Shown here: positions 31,991-40,720 of the stretch, piece after piece | Layout: the number at the start of each line of letters is the position of its first letter | Numbering within the stretch: position 1 is the first letter of the stretch | DNA from: Pseudolabrys sp. | Lineage (GTDB): Bacteria > Pseudomonadota > Alphaproteobacteria > Rhizobiales > Xanthobacteraceae | DNA: 40,720 bases | NCBI GenBank assembly: GCA_030684935.1 | Contig: JAUXXH010000044.1 | Coordinates: 1-40,720 of the forward strand | Direction: 5' to 3' | Made by a program: the position numbers and the translations under genes | Notes under the pieces: model-generated | The model's database searches: none | What the model was told of the DNA's origin: nothing | The model's input: the letters and a program-made list of their open reading frames with translations, nothing else

Positions 31991-32419
31991 ATGAGCGTCC
32001 GTCTCGATCATGGCGAAGACGATCTCAGCGAGATGCACGAGATCAACGTCACGCCGTTCATCGACGTGATGCTGGTGCTGCTGATCATCTTCATGATCGC
32101 AGCGCCGCTCGCGACCGTGGACATCGCCGTCGATCTGCCCGCCGCCGCCGCCCAGCGCACCGAGCGTCCCGACAAGCCGCTGTTCCTGACGCTGAAGTCG
32201 GATCTGACGCTGGCGGTCGACAACGACACCGTCAGCCGCAGCGCCATCGGCCCCGCCCTCGACGCCGCCACCGCCGGCGAAAAGAAGCAGCGGCTGTTTT
32301 TACGCGCCGACAAGACCGTGCCCTACGGCGAACTGATGACGCTGATGAACGAGTTGCGCGGCGCCGGCTATCTGCACGTCGCGCTGGTCGGCCTCGAAGC
32401 AACGCCGGCGGCGCCATGA
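31991..32419 (+). CDS. exbD: ExbD proton-channel subunit
   Basis: This 142-residue protein has a short cytoplasmic N-terminus, one span (INVTPFIDVMLVLLIIFMIA, 18-37) with the essential aspartate D25, and a periplasmic ExbD/TolR domain (PLFLTLKSDLTLAVDN, LFLRADKTVPYGELM, YLHVALVGLE). It is the proton-carrying partner of ExbB in the TonB motor. ATG 31991 lies 7 bp after the exbB stop. The 3' end overlaps tonB by 4 bp (ATGA). Confidence 0.95.
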   Translation: MSVRLDHGEDDLSEMHEINVTPFIDVMLVLLIIFMIAAPLATVDIAVDLPAAAAQRTERPDKPLFLTLKSDLTLAVDNDTVSRSAIGPALDAATAGEKKQRLFLRADKTVPYGELMTLMNELRGAGYLHVALVGLEATPAAP

Positions 32420-33225
32420 ACGCCACGCCCGACACCGTCGCCGTCAGCCGCTGGCCCGAAACCGCCCGCTGGACCACCTGCTTCCTGCTGGCGCTGTCGT
32501 TTCACATTGCCGGCGCCGCTGCGCTGATGACGACATGGACCGAAAGCTCCGACCTGGTCGCCAATGCGCCGGTGATCATGATCGATCTGGCGCCGGTGCC
32601 GGTGGCGCCGGAGACCACGCCGACCGAAGTGCCGCCCGACACCGTCCAGTCGGCCGAGGCCGAGCCGGAAGAAGTGCAGCCGGAAAAACCGGTCGAACAG
32701 GTCGAGCTGGAGCCGGATCCGGTCCCGGTTCCGGAAGAGCCGGTCGAGAAGGTCGACGTGAAGCCGGCGCCGGAGCCCGAACTGGCGATGCTGCCGCCGC
32801 CGAAGCCGGTGGTGAAGCCGAAGGAAGTCAAGAAGAAGCAGCAGAAGCGCGCCGTCGCCCGCGCCGCCAGCACCGCGGAAAATCGCGCCGAGCAGGCCGC
32901 GGCGCCGATGCCGGGCGCCTCCTCGCGCAATTCGAACGCGGTGCCGAACTGGAAGTCGCAACTGGTGGCGCGCCTCGAACGCCACAAGCGCTATCCGTCC
33001 GAGGCACAGGCGCGCGGCGAAGACGGCGTGGCGCAACTTGCCTTCAGCATCGATCGCAGCGGCGGCGTTCACAATGCGCGCATCGTTCGCAGCTCCGGCT
33101 CGACCCGGCTGGACCGCGCGACGCTCGACCTGGTGCAGCGCGCCCAGCCCCTGCCGCCGCCGCCGCCGGAGATGGGCGGCGCTCAGGTCGCGATCGTTGT
33201 GCCGATTCGGTACAACATGCGCTAG
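32416..33225 (+). CDS. tonB: TonB energy transducer
   Basis: This 269-residue protein has an N-terminal anchor at about 19-39 (TTCFLLALSFHIAGAAALM) with H30 in the position of the essential TonB histidine. A long periplasmic Pro/Glu/Val then Lys-rich spacer follows (about 55-150), then the TonB_C domain, including WKSQLVARLERHKRYPSEAQ, GVAQLAFSIDRSG and SSGSTRLDRATLDLV, ending IRYNMR. It transmits energy to TonB-dependent receptors, most obviously the siderophore receptor encoded divergently. It is translationally coupled to exbD. No clear terminator follows; a weak AATGCGG/CCGCATT hairpin lies at 33298-33320. Confidence 0.95.
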   Translation: MNATPDTVAVSRWPETARWTTCFLLALSFHIAGAAALMTTWTESSDLVANAPVIMIDLAPVPVAPETTPTEVPPDTVQSAEAEPEEVQPEKPVEQVELEPDPVPVPEEPVEKVDVKPAPEPELAMLPPPKPVVKPKEVKKKQQKRAVARAASTAENRAEQAAAPMPGASSRNSNAVPNWKSQLVARLERHKRYPSEAQARGEDGVAQLAFSIDRSGGVHNARIVRSSGSTRLDRATLDLVQRAQPLPPPPPEMGGAQVAIVVPIRYNMR

Positions 33226-33496
33226 CCGGCGGTGGAAGAGCGATTTTCTGCCCGCACCGGCCTCAAAGATTAATAGAAATTAACCATAACAAAAGGCAAT
33301 GCGGAACCATGTACCGCATTCGCTTGCGGTCGCCCCCATTGATTGGAAAGTATGCAGCGCCGAGACGACGTGCTGCACAAAGTCCAGCAGTCGTTAGCGA
33401 CCATCGTCATGCCGCCCGGTTCGCCGGCGCGACGATGTGGAAAGCCAAAAGGAAAAGGGGAATCTCCCGGCAGCTCAGCCGTCGGAGATCGGGGAC

Positions 33497-34087
33497 ATGA
33501 AACGAACACTCACAGCTCTGATCACCTGTGCAGTTACAATGGGCGCCGCGGCGCCGGCATTTGCCACCACGGAACGTCTCGGCAAAGCCGCCGATCGCTT
33601 CGCCAACGCCGTGCCGATGGAAACGATGTCGCGCAGCCGCAGCGACGCCGCCAATGCCGCCGCCGAGGTGCCCGGTGCGGCCGGCATTCTGATCGAGGCC
33701 CTGCGCTACCGCGGCCGCACCGCCAAACAACTCGGCCTGCCGACCCAGCTCTGGTGCGCCGACTTCATGAACTTCGTATTCCGCAGCGCCGGCGGCAAAG
33801 GCACGCAGTCGCGCGCCGCCCGCTCGTTTCTGAAGTTCGGCAAGAAGCTCGACGGCCCGCGCGTCGGAGCCATCGTCATCTTCTCGCGCAAGGGACCCGA
33901 GACCGGCCATGTCGGCATCGTGCGCGGCACCGACGGCCAGGGCAATCCGATCGTGGTGTCGGGAAATTCCGGCCCGACCGTGCGGCAGTCGACCTACCCG
34001 AAGCACAAGGTGCTGGCCTACGTGATGCCGCCGGACTACGTGCTCGAAGACATCGCCAAGGCCGCACGCGCCGCCGCGCTGAGATAG
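33497..34087 (+). CDS. Exported CHAP-like (TIGR02594-type) protein
   Basis: This 196-residue protein has a signal peptide (LTALITCAVTMGAAAPAFA) and a C-terminal cysteine-peptidase/amidase-like fold. The Cys is C87 (LWCADFMNFVFR), the His is H138 (GHVGIVRG), and a polar residue is probably in VVSGNSG. This order matches TIGR02594/CHAP-type peptidoglycan hydrolases, so cell-wall amidase or endopeptidase activity is likely but unproven. The region between the signal and domain (about 25-60) is Ala/Arg-rich linker. ATG 33497 follows GGGGAC. A strong terminator closes the transcript. Confidence 0.82.
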   Translation: MKRTLTALITCAVTMGAAAPAFATTERLGKAADRFANAVPMETMSRSRSDAANAAAEVPGAAGILIEALRYRGRTAKQLGLPTQLWCADFMNFVFRSAGGKGTQSRAARSFLKFGKKLDGPRVGAIVIFSRKGPETGHVGIVRGTDGQGNPIVVSGNSGPTVRQSTYPKHKVLAYVMPPDYVLEDIAKAARAAALR

Positions 34088-34111
34088 CGACAGCGGAAAC
34101 TCATCGACGTC

Positions 34112-34143
34112 AAAACGCGCCGCACATTCTGCGGCGCGTTTTT
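34112..34143 (+). terminator. Rho-independent terminator
   Basis: AAAACGCGCCGC (34112-34123) and GCGGCGCGTTTT (34131-34142) form a GC-rich stem with a 7-base loop followed by a run of T. It lies 24 bp after the stop of the CHAP-like gene. Confidence 0.92.
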
Positions 34144-34358
34144 CGTTGGGCCGTACACCATCGCGCATGGCAGCGCTGCTGCGTTAACCCGAAAGTGTTA
34201 ATGCGTTCGCGCCGCCCTGTGCCGCGCATCACGTGCCGCGAGTTAATATTAATTCGGGCAACCCTTCGACTCCGCGGGTTCCATCAAACTAAATTGCCTG
34301 CACGAACTGACAATCAAGCTTGGTGCAATTGACTCAATTGCAGGCGTGACGGGGCAGC

Positions 34359-37300
34359 ATGAATCGCAGCGCGCAAAACCTCTTCGGCATGACGGCTGCA
34401 GCGCTCATCACGCTCGCCGCGGCGCCTGCGTTCGCCCAGACCAAGGAACAGATCAGAGCCTGCGAGCGCGCCGACGGCTCGCCCGATCAGCGCATCGCCG
34501 TTTGCAGCACCGTCATCGAGCTGTCGAAGCTCAAGAAGATTCGCACCGAGGCCTTCGTCATTCGCGGCAAGGCGTACCGCGCCAAGGGCGACAGCGACAG
34601 CGCCATTCGCGATTTCAGCGAAGCGCTCGGCATCGATCCGAAGCACGGCGAGGCGCTCAGCAACCGCGGCCTTACCTACCGCGATCGCGGCGACTCCGAC
34701 CGGGCTTTGCAGGATCTCGAACAGGCAGCGCTGCACGACAAGAAAAACTCCGTCGTCCTGAACACGCTGAGCCACCTTTACTACGGCAAGCGCGACTTCA
34801 AGCGCGCCATCGAAAGCCTCGACCAGGCAATCAAGCTCAATCCGAACTACGCGCTGGCGCTTTACAACCGCGGCATGGCCTATCGCGCCAAGGGCGAGCC
34901 TGACCGCGCCATTCCGGACTATGACCGCGCCATCAAGCTCAACCCGACCGACGCCATCGCCTGGCACAGCCGCGGCCTCGCCTATCGCGATCTCCGCGAC
35001 TACGAGCGTGCGCTGCAGGATTTCGACCAGGCGCTCAAGCTCAAGCCCGACTTCGTCCTGGCGCTGAACGACCGCGGCATCGCCTATGCCGCCAAGGACA
35101 ATGTCGACCGCGCCATCCAGGATTTCGACCAGGCCATTCTGCTCGACCCGCGCGACGCCTTTGCCTACAACAACCGCGGCCATGCCTATCGAAACCGCGA
35201 CGAAAACGAGCGGGCGATCAAGGATTACGACCAGGCCATCTTGCTCAATCCGAATTACGTCATCGCCTATTACAACCGCGGCATCGCGTTTGCCGACCGG
35301 CGCAATTACGACCGCGCCATCCAGAACTTTGACCAGGCGATCGCGCTCGACGCCGAGTATGCGCTGGCCTATTACGACCGCGGCCTCGCCTACTACGAAA
35401 AGGGCAACTACGACGCGGCTTTGCGCGACCTGTCGCAGGCCATCAAGCTCGACCCGAAGGACAAACTGTCCTGGTACAACCGCGGCGTCACCTATGCCGC
35501 CCGGGGCGATGCCGACCGCGCCATCGCCGACTTCGACCAGTCGATCAAGATCGATGCGAAGAATGCGCTCGCCTTCTACAATCGCGGCCTGGCCTTGCAA
35601 AGCAAAGGCGAAAACGAGCGTGCGGTCGCCGACTTCACCCAGGCTCTCAAGCTGGACGCAAAGAATGCCGGCGCCTACTACAACCGCGGCCTCGCTCATC
35701 GCGCGCGCGGCAACGCCGACCTCGCCCTTGCCGATTTCGACCAGACCATCAAGCTCGATCCCAACAACGCCGCCGCCCACTATGAAATGGCCGGCGCGCT
35801 GTATCGCAAGCGCGAATACGATCAGGCCATCGCCGCGCTGAACCGGGCCATCAACATCAAGCCGGACTACACAGACGCCTTCAACGTGCGCGGCATGGCC
35901 TACAATGCCAAGGGCGACAGCACCCGCGCCATCGCCGACTTCGACCAGGCGCTGCGCATCGATCCGAAATTCGTCGCTGCGCTGAGCAACCGCGGCGAAG
36001 CGCATCAAAAGACGAAGAACTTCGATCGCGCCATCGCCGATTTTGACGAGGCGATCAAGGCCAACCCGAATTTTGCCGGCGCCTATTTCAGCCGCGGCAT
36101 CGCCCGCAAGGAAAAAGGCGACCACGCCAACGCCATCGCCGACCTGACGCGCGCCATCAAGCTCGACCCGAAGAATGCCGACGCCTTTCACGGCCGCGGC
36201 GAAAGCCAGATCAGGCTCGGCCAGGACGAACCGGCCTTCCAGGACTTCGCCGAAGCGATCAAGCTCGATTCCTCGCACATGGCGGCCTATTTCAGCCGCG
36301 GCATGGCCTATTTAGAGCGCCGCGATTTCGAACGCGCCATCGCCGACCTGTCGCAGGCGGTGCGGCTCGATCCGAAGAACATCGGGGCTGTCCATGGCCG
36401 CGGCCTGGCCTATCGCGAACGGCGCGACTTTGACCGCGCCATCGCCGACTTCGACACGGTGCTCAAGCTCGATCCGAAACTGACCGCCGCCTATGTCGAC
36501 CGCGGCAACGCCTATCAGCAGAAGGGCGAATTCGACCGCGCCATCCAGAACTACGACCAGGCCATCAAGCTGGAGCCGAAATACGCCGCCGCCTTTACCG
36601 AGCGCGGCAATACCCACGGCGCGCGCGGCCGCATCGAGCGCGCCTTGCAGGACTATGAACAGGCCATCAAGTTCAATCCGACTTATGCCGGCGTCTTCAA
36701 CAGCCGGGCGCTGCTGTTCCAGCGCAAGGGCGACACGGCGCGGGCGCTGGCCGATCTCGACCAGGCGATCAAGCTCGATCCGGAATTCGCCGTCGCGCTC
36801 AACAACCGCGGCGCCATCCACCACGCCAAGGGCGACCTCGACCGCGCCATCGCCGACTACGAGCGCGCCATCAAGGCCAATCCGCATTATGACGGCGCCT
36901 ATAACAGCCGCGCCATGGTCTACAAGGCGAAGGGCGACCTGCCGCGCGCGCTGCGCGACTTCGACGCCGCCATCGGCATCAACTCCGGCTTTGCGGTGGC
37001 GCTGTTCAATCGCGGCGAAACGCTGGCGTCGATGGGCTTCCACGACCGCGCCATCAGCGATCTCGACCAGGTCATCAAGCTGAACCCCGGCAACGCGCAG
37101 GCCTTCAACGTCCGCGGCCATGCGCTCACCGGCAAACGCGACTTCGACCGGGCGCTCAACGATTTCAGCCAGGCCATCAAGCTCGATCCGAAGCTAGCGG
37201 CGGCCTATAACGGGCGCGGCACCGCCTATCGCGTCAAGGGCGACAGCGCCCGCGCCATCGAAGACTTCAGCATGGCGGCGCGGCTCGACCCGACTTACGC

Positions 37301-40300
37301 GATGGCCTTCAGCAACCGCGGCAATGCCTATGTCGACCGCCGCGACTACGACCGCGCCATCGCCGACCTGACCCAGGCGATCCGGCTCAATCCCGGCAAT
37401 GTGCGGGTCTATTACGACCGCGGCATCGCCTATGGCGTCAAGGGCGAGACCGACCGCGCCATCCAGGATTTCGACCAGGCGCTCAAGCTCGACCCGAAGA
37501 ACGCCGTGGCGCTCAACAACCGCGGCGTGGCGCTGCGCAGCAAAGGCGAGGCCGACCGCGCCATCGCCGACTTCAGCCAGGCGATCAGCCTCAACCAGAA
37601 CTATTCGACCGCCTTCTACAACCGCGCCAACGCCTATATCGACCGCGGCGATACCGACCGCGCCATTGCCGACTTCAGCCAGGCGATCAAGCTGGACGCC
37701 AAGGACGCCTATGCGCATCACGACCGCGGCATCGCCTATTACGAGAAGCGCGATCACGAGAAGGCGATCGCCGACTTCGAGGCCGCCACCAAGCTCAACC
37801 CGAATTTCGTCATCGCGCCAAGCCCGCGCGGCAGCGACATCCGCGCCCAGCGCGGCTACGACCGCGATGCCGACGAACCGGGTCAGACGATCCGGGTGAG
37901 CCCGCTGTTCGCGCTGGCCTACAACGACCGCGGTATCGCGCTGGCGGCCAAGAAGGACCTCGACCGCGCTGCCGCCGACTTCGACCGCGCCATCAAGATC
38001 AATCCGAACTTCTCCGCCGCCTATTACAATCGCGGCAACGTGTTCTACCAGAAACGCGATTACGAGCGCGCCATCGCCAATTACGACACCGCGATCCGGC
38101 TCAATCCGAAGGATGTGCTGGCCTATTACGACCGCGGCGTGGCCCGTTACGAGCGCGAGGACTATGACCGCGCCATCGCCGACTTCGACCAGGCGGTCCG
38201 CCTCGACGCCAGCAACGCCTCGGCGCTGTACAACCGCGGCATCGCCTACCAGCAGAAGCGCGACTTCGACCGCGCCATCGAGGACTTCAACCTGGCGCTG
38301 AAGGCCGACTCCCGCCTCGCCGTCGCCTACAATGCGCGCGGCAACGCCATGGCCAGCAAGGGCGACTTCGACAAGGCGATCGCCGACACCACCCAGGCGA
38401 TCCGGCTCGAGCCGGGCCGCGCCGTCACCTTCAACGATCGCGGCATCGCCTTCGGCCTGAAAGGCGACAACGACCGCGCCATCGCCGACTTCAACCAGGC
38501 GGCTTCGCTCGACGCGCAATACGCGCCGGTCTTCAACAACCGCGCCATCGCCTTTGCCGCCAAGCACCAGCTCGACCGCGCCATCCAGGACTACGACCAG
38601 GCCATCAAGCTCAACAGCAACTATGCCGCCGCCTTCTACAACCGCGGCAACGCCAAATACGACAAGGGCGACTACGTCCAGGCCGCCGCCGACTATGACA
38701 GCGCGCTGAAACTCAATCCGGCCGACACCATGGCGCTCAACAACCGCGCCAATACCTTCGCCAACCGCAACGATCTCGACCGCGCCATCGCCGATCTGAC
38801 GCAGGCGCTCAAGATCAATCCGGGCTATGCGCAAGGGCACAACAACCGCGGCGTCGCCTATGCCGCCAAGGGCGACATAGACCGCGCGCTGGCCGACTTC
38901 GAACAGGCCGTCAAGGCCGACGGCCGCAACAGCATCGCCTATTACAACCGCGGCCTCGCCTTCCGCGACAAGCGCGACGTCGACCGCGCCATCCAGAGCT
39001 TCGAGCAGGCGATCCGGCTCGATCCGAACTATACCGTCGCCTATTTCAACCGCGGCCTCGCTTACGCCTTCAAGCGCGAGCACGACCGCGCCATCGCCGA
39101 CTTCGAGGCGGCCATCAAGCTGCGGCCGGGCTTTGCCCCGACGTTCTACGAGCGCGCACTCAGCCACGGCGCCAAGGCTGACCACGACCGCGCCATCGCC
39201 GACTTCAGCGAATCGATCCGGCTCGACGCCGGCAACGCGCTGGCCTTCTATAACCGCGGCATCGCCTATCGCCTCAAGGGCGACGTCGAACGCGCCACCG
39301 CCGACTTCGGGCAGGCGGTCAAGCTCGACGCCAAGTTTGCGCTCGCCTGGTACCGGCGCGCCTTCGTTTATTACGAGAAGCGCGACCTCGACCGCGCCAT
39401 CGCCGATCTCGGCGAGGCCATCAAGTTCAACGCCAGCTACGATCATGCCTTCTATCTGCGCGGGCTGGCCTATCGCGACAAGCGCGACTTCGACCGCGCC
39501 ATCGCCGACTTCTCCCAGGCCATCCGGCTCGACGGCAAGAACGCCGATGCCTATGAGAGCCGCGGCATCGGCTATCGCATGAAGGGCGATCTCGAGCGCG
39601 CCATCGCCGATTTCGACCAGGCGATCCGGCTCGATCCGAAATCGGCCACCGCCTATAACGGCCGCGGCACCGCGCACGGCCTGCGCGGCGATACCGACAA
39701 GGCTATCGCCGACTTCGACGCCGCGCTGCGGCTCGATCCCGCTTATGCGGTGGCGTACAACAACCGCGGCCACGCCTGGCGCAACAAGGGCGACACCGAC
39801 CGCGCCATCGCCGACTTCAGCGAGGCGATCAGGATCGACGCCAATTACCGGATGGCGATCTACAACCGCGCCAACGCCCACTACGAAAAGCGGGATCTCG
39901 ACGCCGCCATCGAGGACTTCAACGCCGCGATCAAGCTCGATCCGAACGTGGCCTCGACCTATAATGCGCGCGGCATCGCCTATGACAACAAAAACGACCT
40001 GAGCCGGGCGGTGCAGGATTTCAGCCAGGCGATCCGGCTCGATCCGAAACACGCCCATGCCTACAACAACCGCGGCTTCGCCTATCGCAACATGGGCGAA
40101 CTCGACCGCGCCATCGCCGACTACAATCAGGCGCTGACGGTCAATCCGAATTATGCGCTGGCGCTGTACAACCGAGGCATGGCCTTCTACGACAAGCGCG
40201 ACGTCGAGCGCGCCACCCGCGACATGAACCAGGCGATCAAGATCAACCCGAGCTTCTCCTCGGCGGTGCTCGATCGCGGCATCATCAATTACGGCAAGGC

Positions 40301-40720
40301 CGACTACGACCGCAGCGTCACCGCCGCCGATACGCTGCTGGCGGCCAGGCCGGTCTATGCCGCCACCTTCAGCGGCCGCGGCAGCAGCTACGAGAACCGC
40401 CGCGAGGGCGACCGCATCATCCAGGACGCCAGCCAGCCGGTGCGCAACAACCAGTACAACGCCTATGCCTATTCGCCGGAGACCTTCGCCCAGGTGAGCC
40501 CGCCGCTGCCGGCGCCGATCCCGGCCGCGGCGCTGGCGCCGCCGCAGCAGCCGCAGCCGCGCGCCTCGGTGCCGCTGCCGGTGCCGGCGCCGGACAATGT
40601 CGCCCCGCTGCGCACGGTCGAGGTGCCGATGCCGCGGCCGAGCCCGGTCGAGCGGCTGTCGGCGCGCTCCAGCCAGACCCAGGCTGCGCCCCGGGCGCCG
40701 GCCCAGATGCGCGTGCCGCC
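34359..40720 (+). CDS. Giant exported TPR-repeat protein, open at the window end
   Basis: A single frame runs from ATG 34359 (behind GGGG) to the last base, at least 2120 codons, with no stop found where I checked it. The signal peptide MNRSAQNLFGMTAAALITLA...PAFA (cleavage near 26) is followed by CERADGSPDQRIAVC. Then come about 55 consecutive 34-residue TPR units with the consensus (A)YYNRGIAYxxKGDxDRAIADFDQAIKLDPKN. A non-TPR linker at 37815-37905 (SPRGSDIRAQRGYDRDADEP) divides them into two blocks. After about 40390 the sequence becomes Pro/Ala/Gln-rich (PPLPAPIPAAALAPP). TPR superhelices bind proteins or carbohydrate-synthesis partners; the function here is unknown. The DNA is itself strongly repetitive. 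The terminator upstream shows it is its own transcription unit. Confidence 0.92.
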   Translation, partial: MNRSAQNLFGMTAAALITLAAAPAFAQTKEQIRACERADGSPDQRIAVCSTVIELSKLKKIRTEAFVIRGKAYRAKGDSDSAIRDFSEALGIDPKHGEALSNRGLTYRDRGDSDRALQDLEQAALHDKKNSVVLNTLSHLYYGKRDFKRAIESLDQAIKLNPNYALALYNRGMAYRAKGEPDRAIPDYDRAIKLNPTDAIAWHSRGLAYRDLRDYERALQDFDQALKLKPDFVLALNDRGIAYAAKDNVDRAIQDFDQAILLDPRDAFAYNNRGHAYRNRDENERAIKDYDQAILLNPNYVIAYYNRGIAFADRRNYDRAIQNFDQAIALDAEYALAYYDRGLAYYEKGNYDAALRDLSQAIKLDPKDKLSWYNRGVTYAARGDADRAIADFDQSIKIDAKNALAFYNRGLALQSKGENERAVADFTQALKLDAKNAGAYYNRGLAHRARGNADLALADFDQTIKLDPNNAAAHYEMAGALYRKREYDQAIAALNRAINIKPDYTDAFNVRGMAYNAKGDSTRAIADFDQALRIDPKFVAALSNRGEAHQKTKNFDRAIADFDEAIKANPNFAGAYFSRGIARKEKGDHANAIADLTRAIKLDPKNADAFHGRGESQIRLGQDEPAFQDFAEAIKLDSSHMAAYFSRGMAYLERRDFERAIADLSQAVRLDPKNIGAVHGRGLAYRERRDFDRAIADFDTVLKLDPKLTAAYVDRGNAYQQKGEFDRAIQNYDQAIKLEPKYAAAFTERGNTHGARGRIERALQDYEQAIKFNPTYAGVFNSRALLFQRKGDTARALADLDQAIKLDPEFAVALNNRGAIHHAKGDLDRAIADYERAIKANPHYDGAYNSRAMVYKAKGDLPRALRDFDAAIGINSGFAVALFNRGETLASMGFHDRAISDLDQVIKLNPGNAQAFNVRGHALTGKRDFDRALNDFSQAIKLDPKLAAAYNGRGTAYRVKGDSARAIEDFSMAARLDPTYAMAFSNRGNAYVDRRDYDRAIADLTQAIRLNPGNVRVYYDRGIAYGVKGETDRAIQDFDQALKLDPKNAVALNNRGVALRSKGEADRAIADFSQAISLNQNYSTAFYNRANAYIDRGDTDRAIADFSQAIKLDAKDAYAHHDRGIAYYEKRDHEKAIADFEAATKLNPNFVIAPSPRGSDIRAQRGYDRDADEPGQTIRVSPLFALAYNDRGIALAAKKDLDRAAADFDRAIKINPNFSAAYYNRGNVFYQKRDYERAIANYDTAIRLNPKDVLAYYDRGVARYEREDYDRAIADFDQAVRLDASNASALYNRGIAYQQKRDFDRAIEDFNLALKADSRLAVAYNARGNAMASKGDFDKAIADTTQAIRLEPGRAVTFNDRGIAFGLKGDNDRAIADFNQAASLDAQYAPVFNNRAIAFAAKHQLDRAIQDYDQAIKLNSNYAAAFYNRGNAKYDKGDYVQAAADYDSALKLNPADTMALNNRANTFANRNDLDRAIADLTQALKINPGYAQGHNNRGVAYAAKGDIDRALADFEQAVKADGRNSIAYYNRGLAFRDKRDVDRAIQSFEQAIRLDPNYTVAYFNRGLAYAFKREHDRAIADFEAAIKLRPGFAPTFYERALSHGAKADHDRAIADFSESIRLDAGNALAFYNRGIAYRLKGDVERATADFGQAVKLDAKFALAWYRRAFVYYEKRDLDRAIADLGEAIKFNASYDHAFYLRGLAYRDKRDFDRAIADFSQAIRLDGKNADAYESRGIGYRMKGDLERAIADFDQAIRLDPKSATAYNGRGTAHGLRGDTDKAIADFDAALRLDPAYAVAYNNRGHAWRNKGDTDRAIADFSEAIRIDANYRMAIYNRANAHYEKRDLDAAIEDFNAAIKLDPNVASTYNARGIAYDNKNDLSRAVQDFSQAIRLDPKHAHAYNNRGFAYRNMGELDRAIADYNQALTVNPNYALALYNRGMAFYDKRDVERATRDMNQAIKINPSFSSAVLDRGIINYGKADYDRSVTAADTLLAARPVYAATFSGRGSSYENRREGDRIIQDASQPVRNNQYNAYAYSPETFAQVSPPLPAPIPAAALAPPQQPQPRASVPLPVPAPDNVAPLRTVEVPMPRPSPVERLSARSSQTQAAPRAPAQMRVP
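34500..40380 (+). repeat. 102-bp tandem repeat array encoding TPR units
   Basis: The period is 34 codons. The most constant DNA core is GACCGCGCCATCGCCGACTT with minor variants, occurring dozens of times, followed by a GAxCAGGCxATCAAGCTCGA-like part. By length there are about 55-57 units, interrupted once at 37815-37905. Units differ enough to look long-established, but shared stretches are sufficient for recombination. Confidence 0.88.

Noticed and set aside
34314..36278. 654-codon open frame on the minus strand
   Set aside because: Antisense shadow of the first TPR block, for the same reason as the longer one.
37194..40058. 954-codon open frame on the minus strand
   Set aside because: It is the exact antisense of the TPR array. 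The long opening results from the repeated GC-rich codon pattern, and its protein is monotonous VEVGDGAV-type sequence with no start site or family.
34500..40380. Possible CRISPR array
   Set aside because: The repeats have a 102-bp period, lie in one continuous reading frame and encode TPRs; there are no unique spacers between identical repeats and no cas genes.

Overview
The window looks like chromosome from a high-GC alphaproteobacterium of the Hyphomicrobiales/Rhizobiales (Bradyrhizobium/Xanthobacteraceae-like). The evidence is a circularly permuted two-piece tmRNA gene, an alpha-type SspB next to fumC, the DUF4169 plus ribbon-helix-helix pair, a DUF6494 protein, Rhizobiales-style dispersed palindromic repeats, and an Irr/ICE-like iron box beside a TonB system. 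The genus is inference; no 16S or other marker is present.

Layout. 1-500: the edge of an IS3-family element beside a decayed mqsRA-type toxin-antitoxin pair. 680-3122: ssrA (tag ANDNYAPVAQAA), then sspB, whose product delivers ssrA-tagged proteins to ClpXP, then fumC. 3123-4124: a lower-GC gap, then the DUF4169/RHH pair. 4104-12139 (minus strand): a large AsmA-family protein, a D-lactate dehydrogenase-like flavoprotein, an unlisted 43-codon membrane protein gene, and the ycjF/ycjX pair. 12298-14519: thioesterase, bactofilin, DUF6494 protein, and a vapBC pair in which vapB has an in-frame amber codon while VapC keeps its active-site acids. 14613-18135: Vgb-like propeller, dienelactone hydrolase, an orphan TctC-type binding protein and an SDR. 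18273-20924: a UvrD/PcrA helicase gene carrying two different palindromic repeats in frame. 21052-25476: an accessory stretch with DUF29, an AT-rich membrane/coiled-coil orphan, a RelE/XRE toxin-antitoxin pair, a CAP protein, DUF3606, a PHA-granule-type protein and a PNPOx-like protein. 25636-33225: an L,D-transpeptidase followed by an iron-uptake block. On the minus strand this block has a TonB-dependent siderophore receptor, a PKHD dioxygenase and a Sel1 protein; on the plus strand it has exbB-exbD-tonB. The two arms diverge from a 357-bp AT-rich region packed with palindromes. 33497-34087: an exported CHAP-like (TIGR02594-type) protein with a clear terminator. 34359-end: an exported TPR protein of at least 2120 residues, running off the window.

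How the genes work together. ssrA and sspB are two parts of one quality-control route, trans-translation and then ClpXP degradation. The iron block supplies an outer-membrane receptor, its energising ExbB-ExbD-TonB complex and a dioxygenase usually found with such receptors, probably under one iron-responsive switch. The region holds three type II toxin-antitoxin loci in different states: one dead, one with a damaged antitoxin gene, one intact. The most unusual features are the in-frame repeat insertions in the helicase, the giant TPR protein, the VapB amber codon and the arrangement of half-sites in the iron-uptake control region. I found no convincing wholly new multi-gene system.
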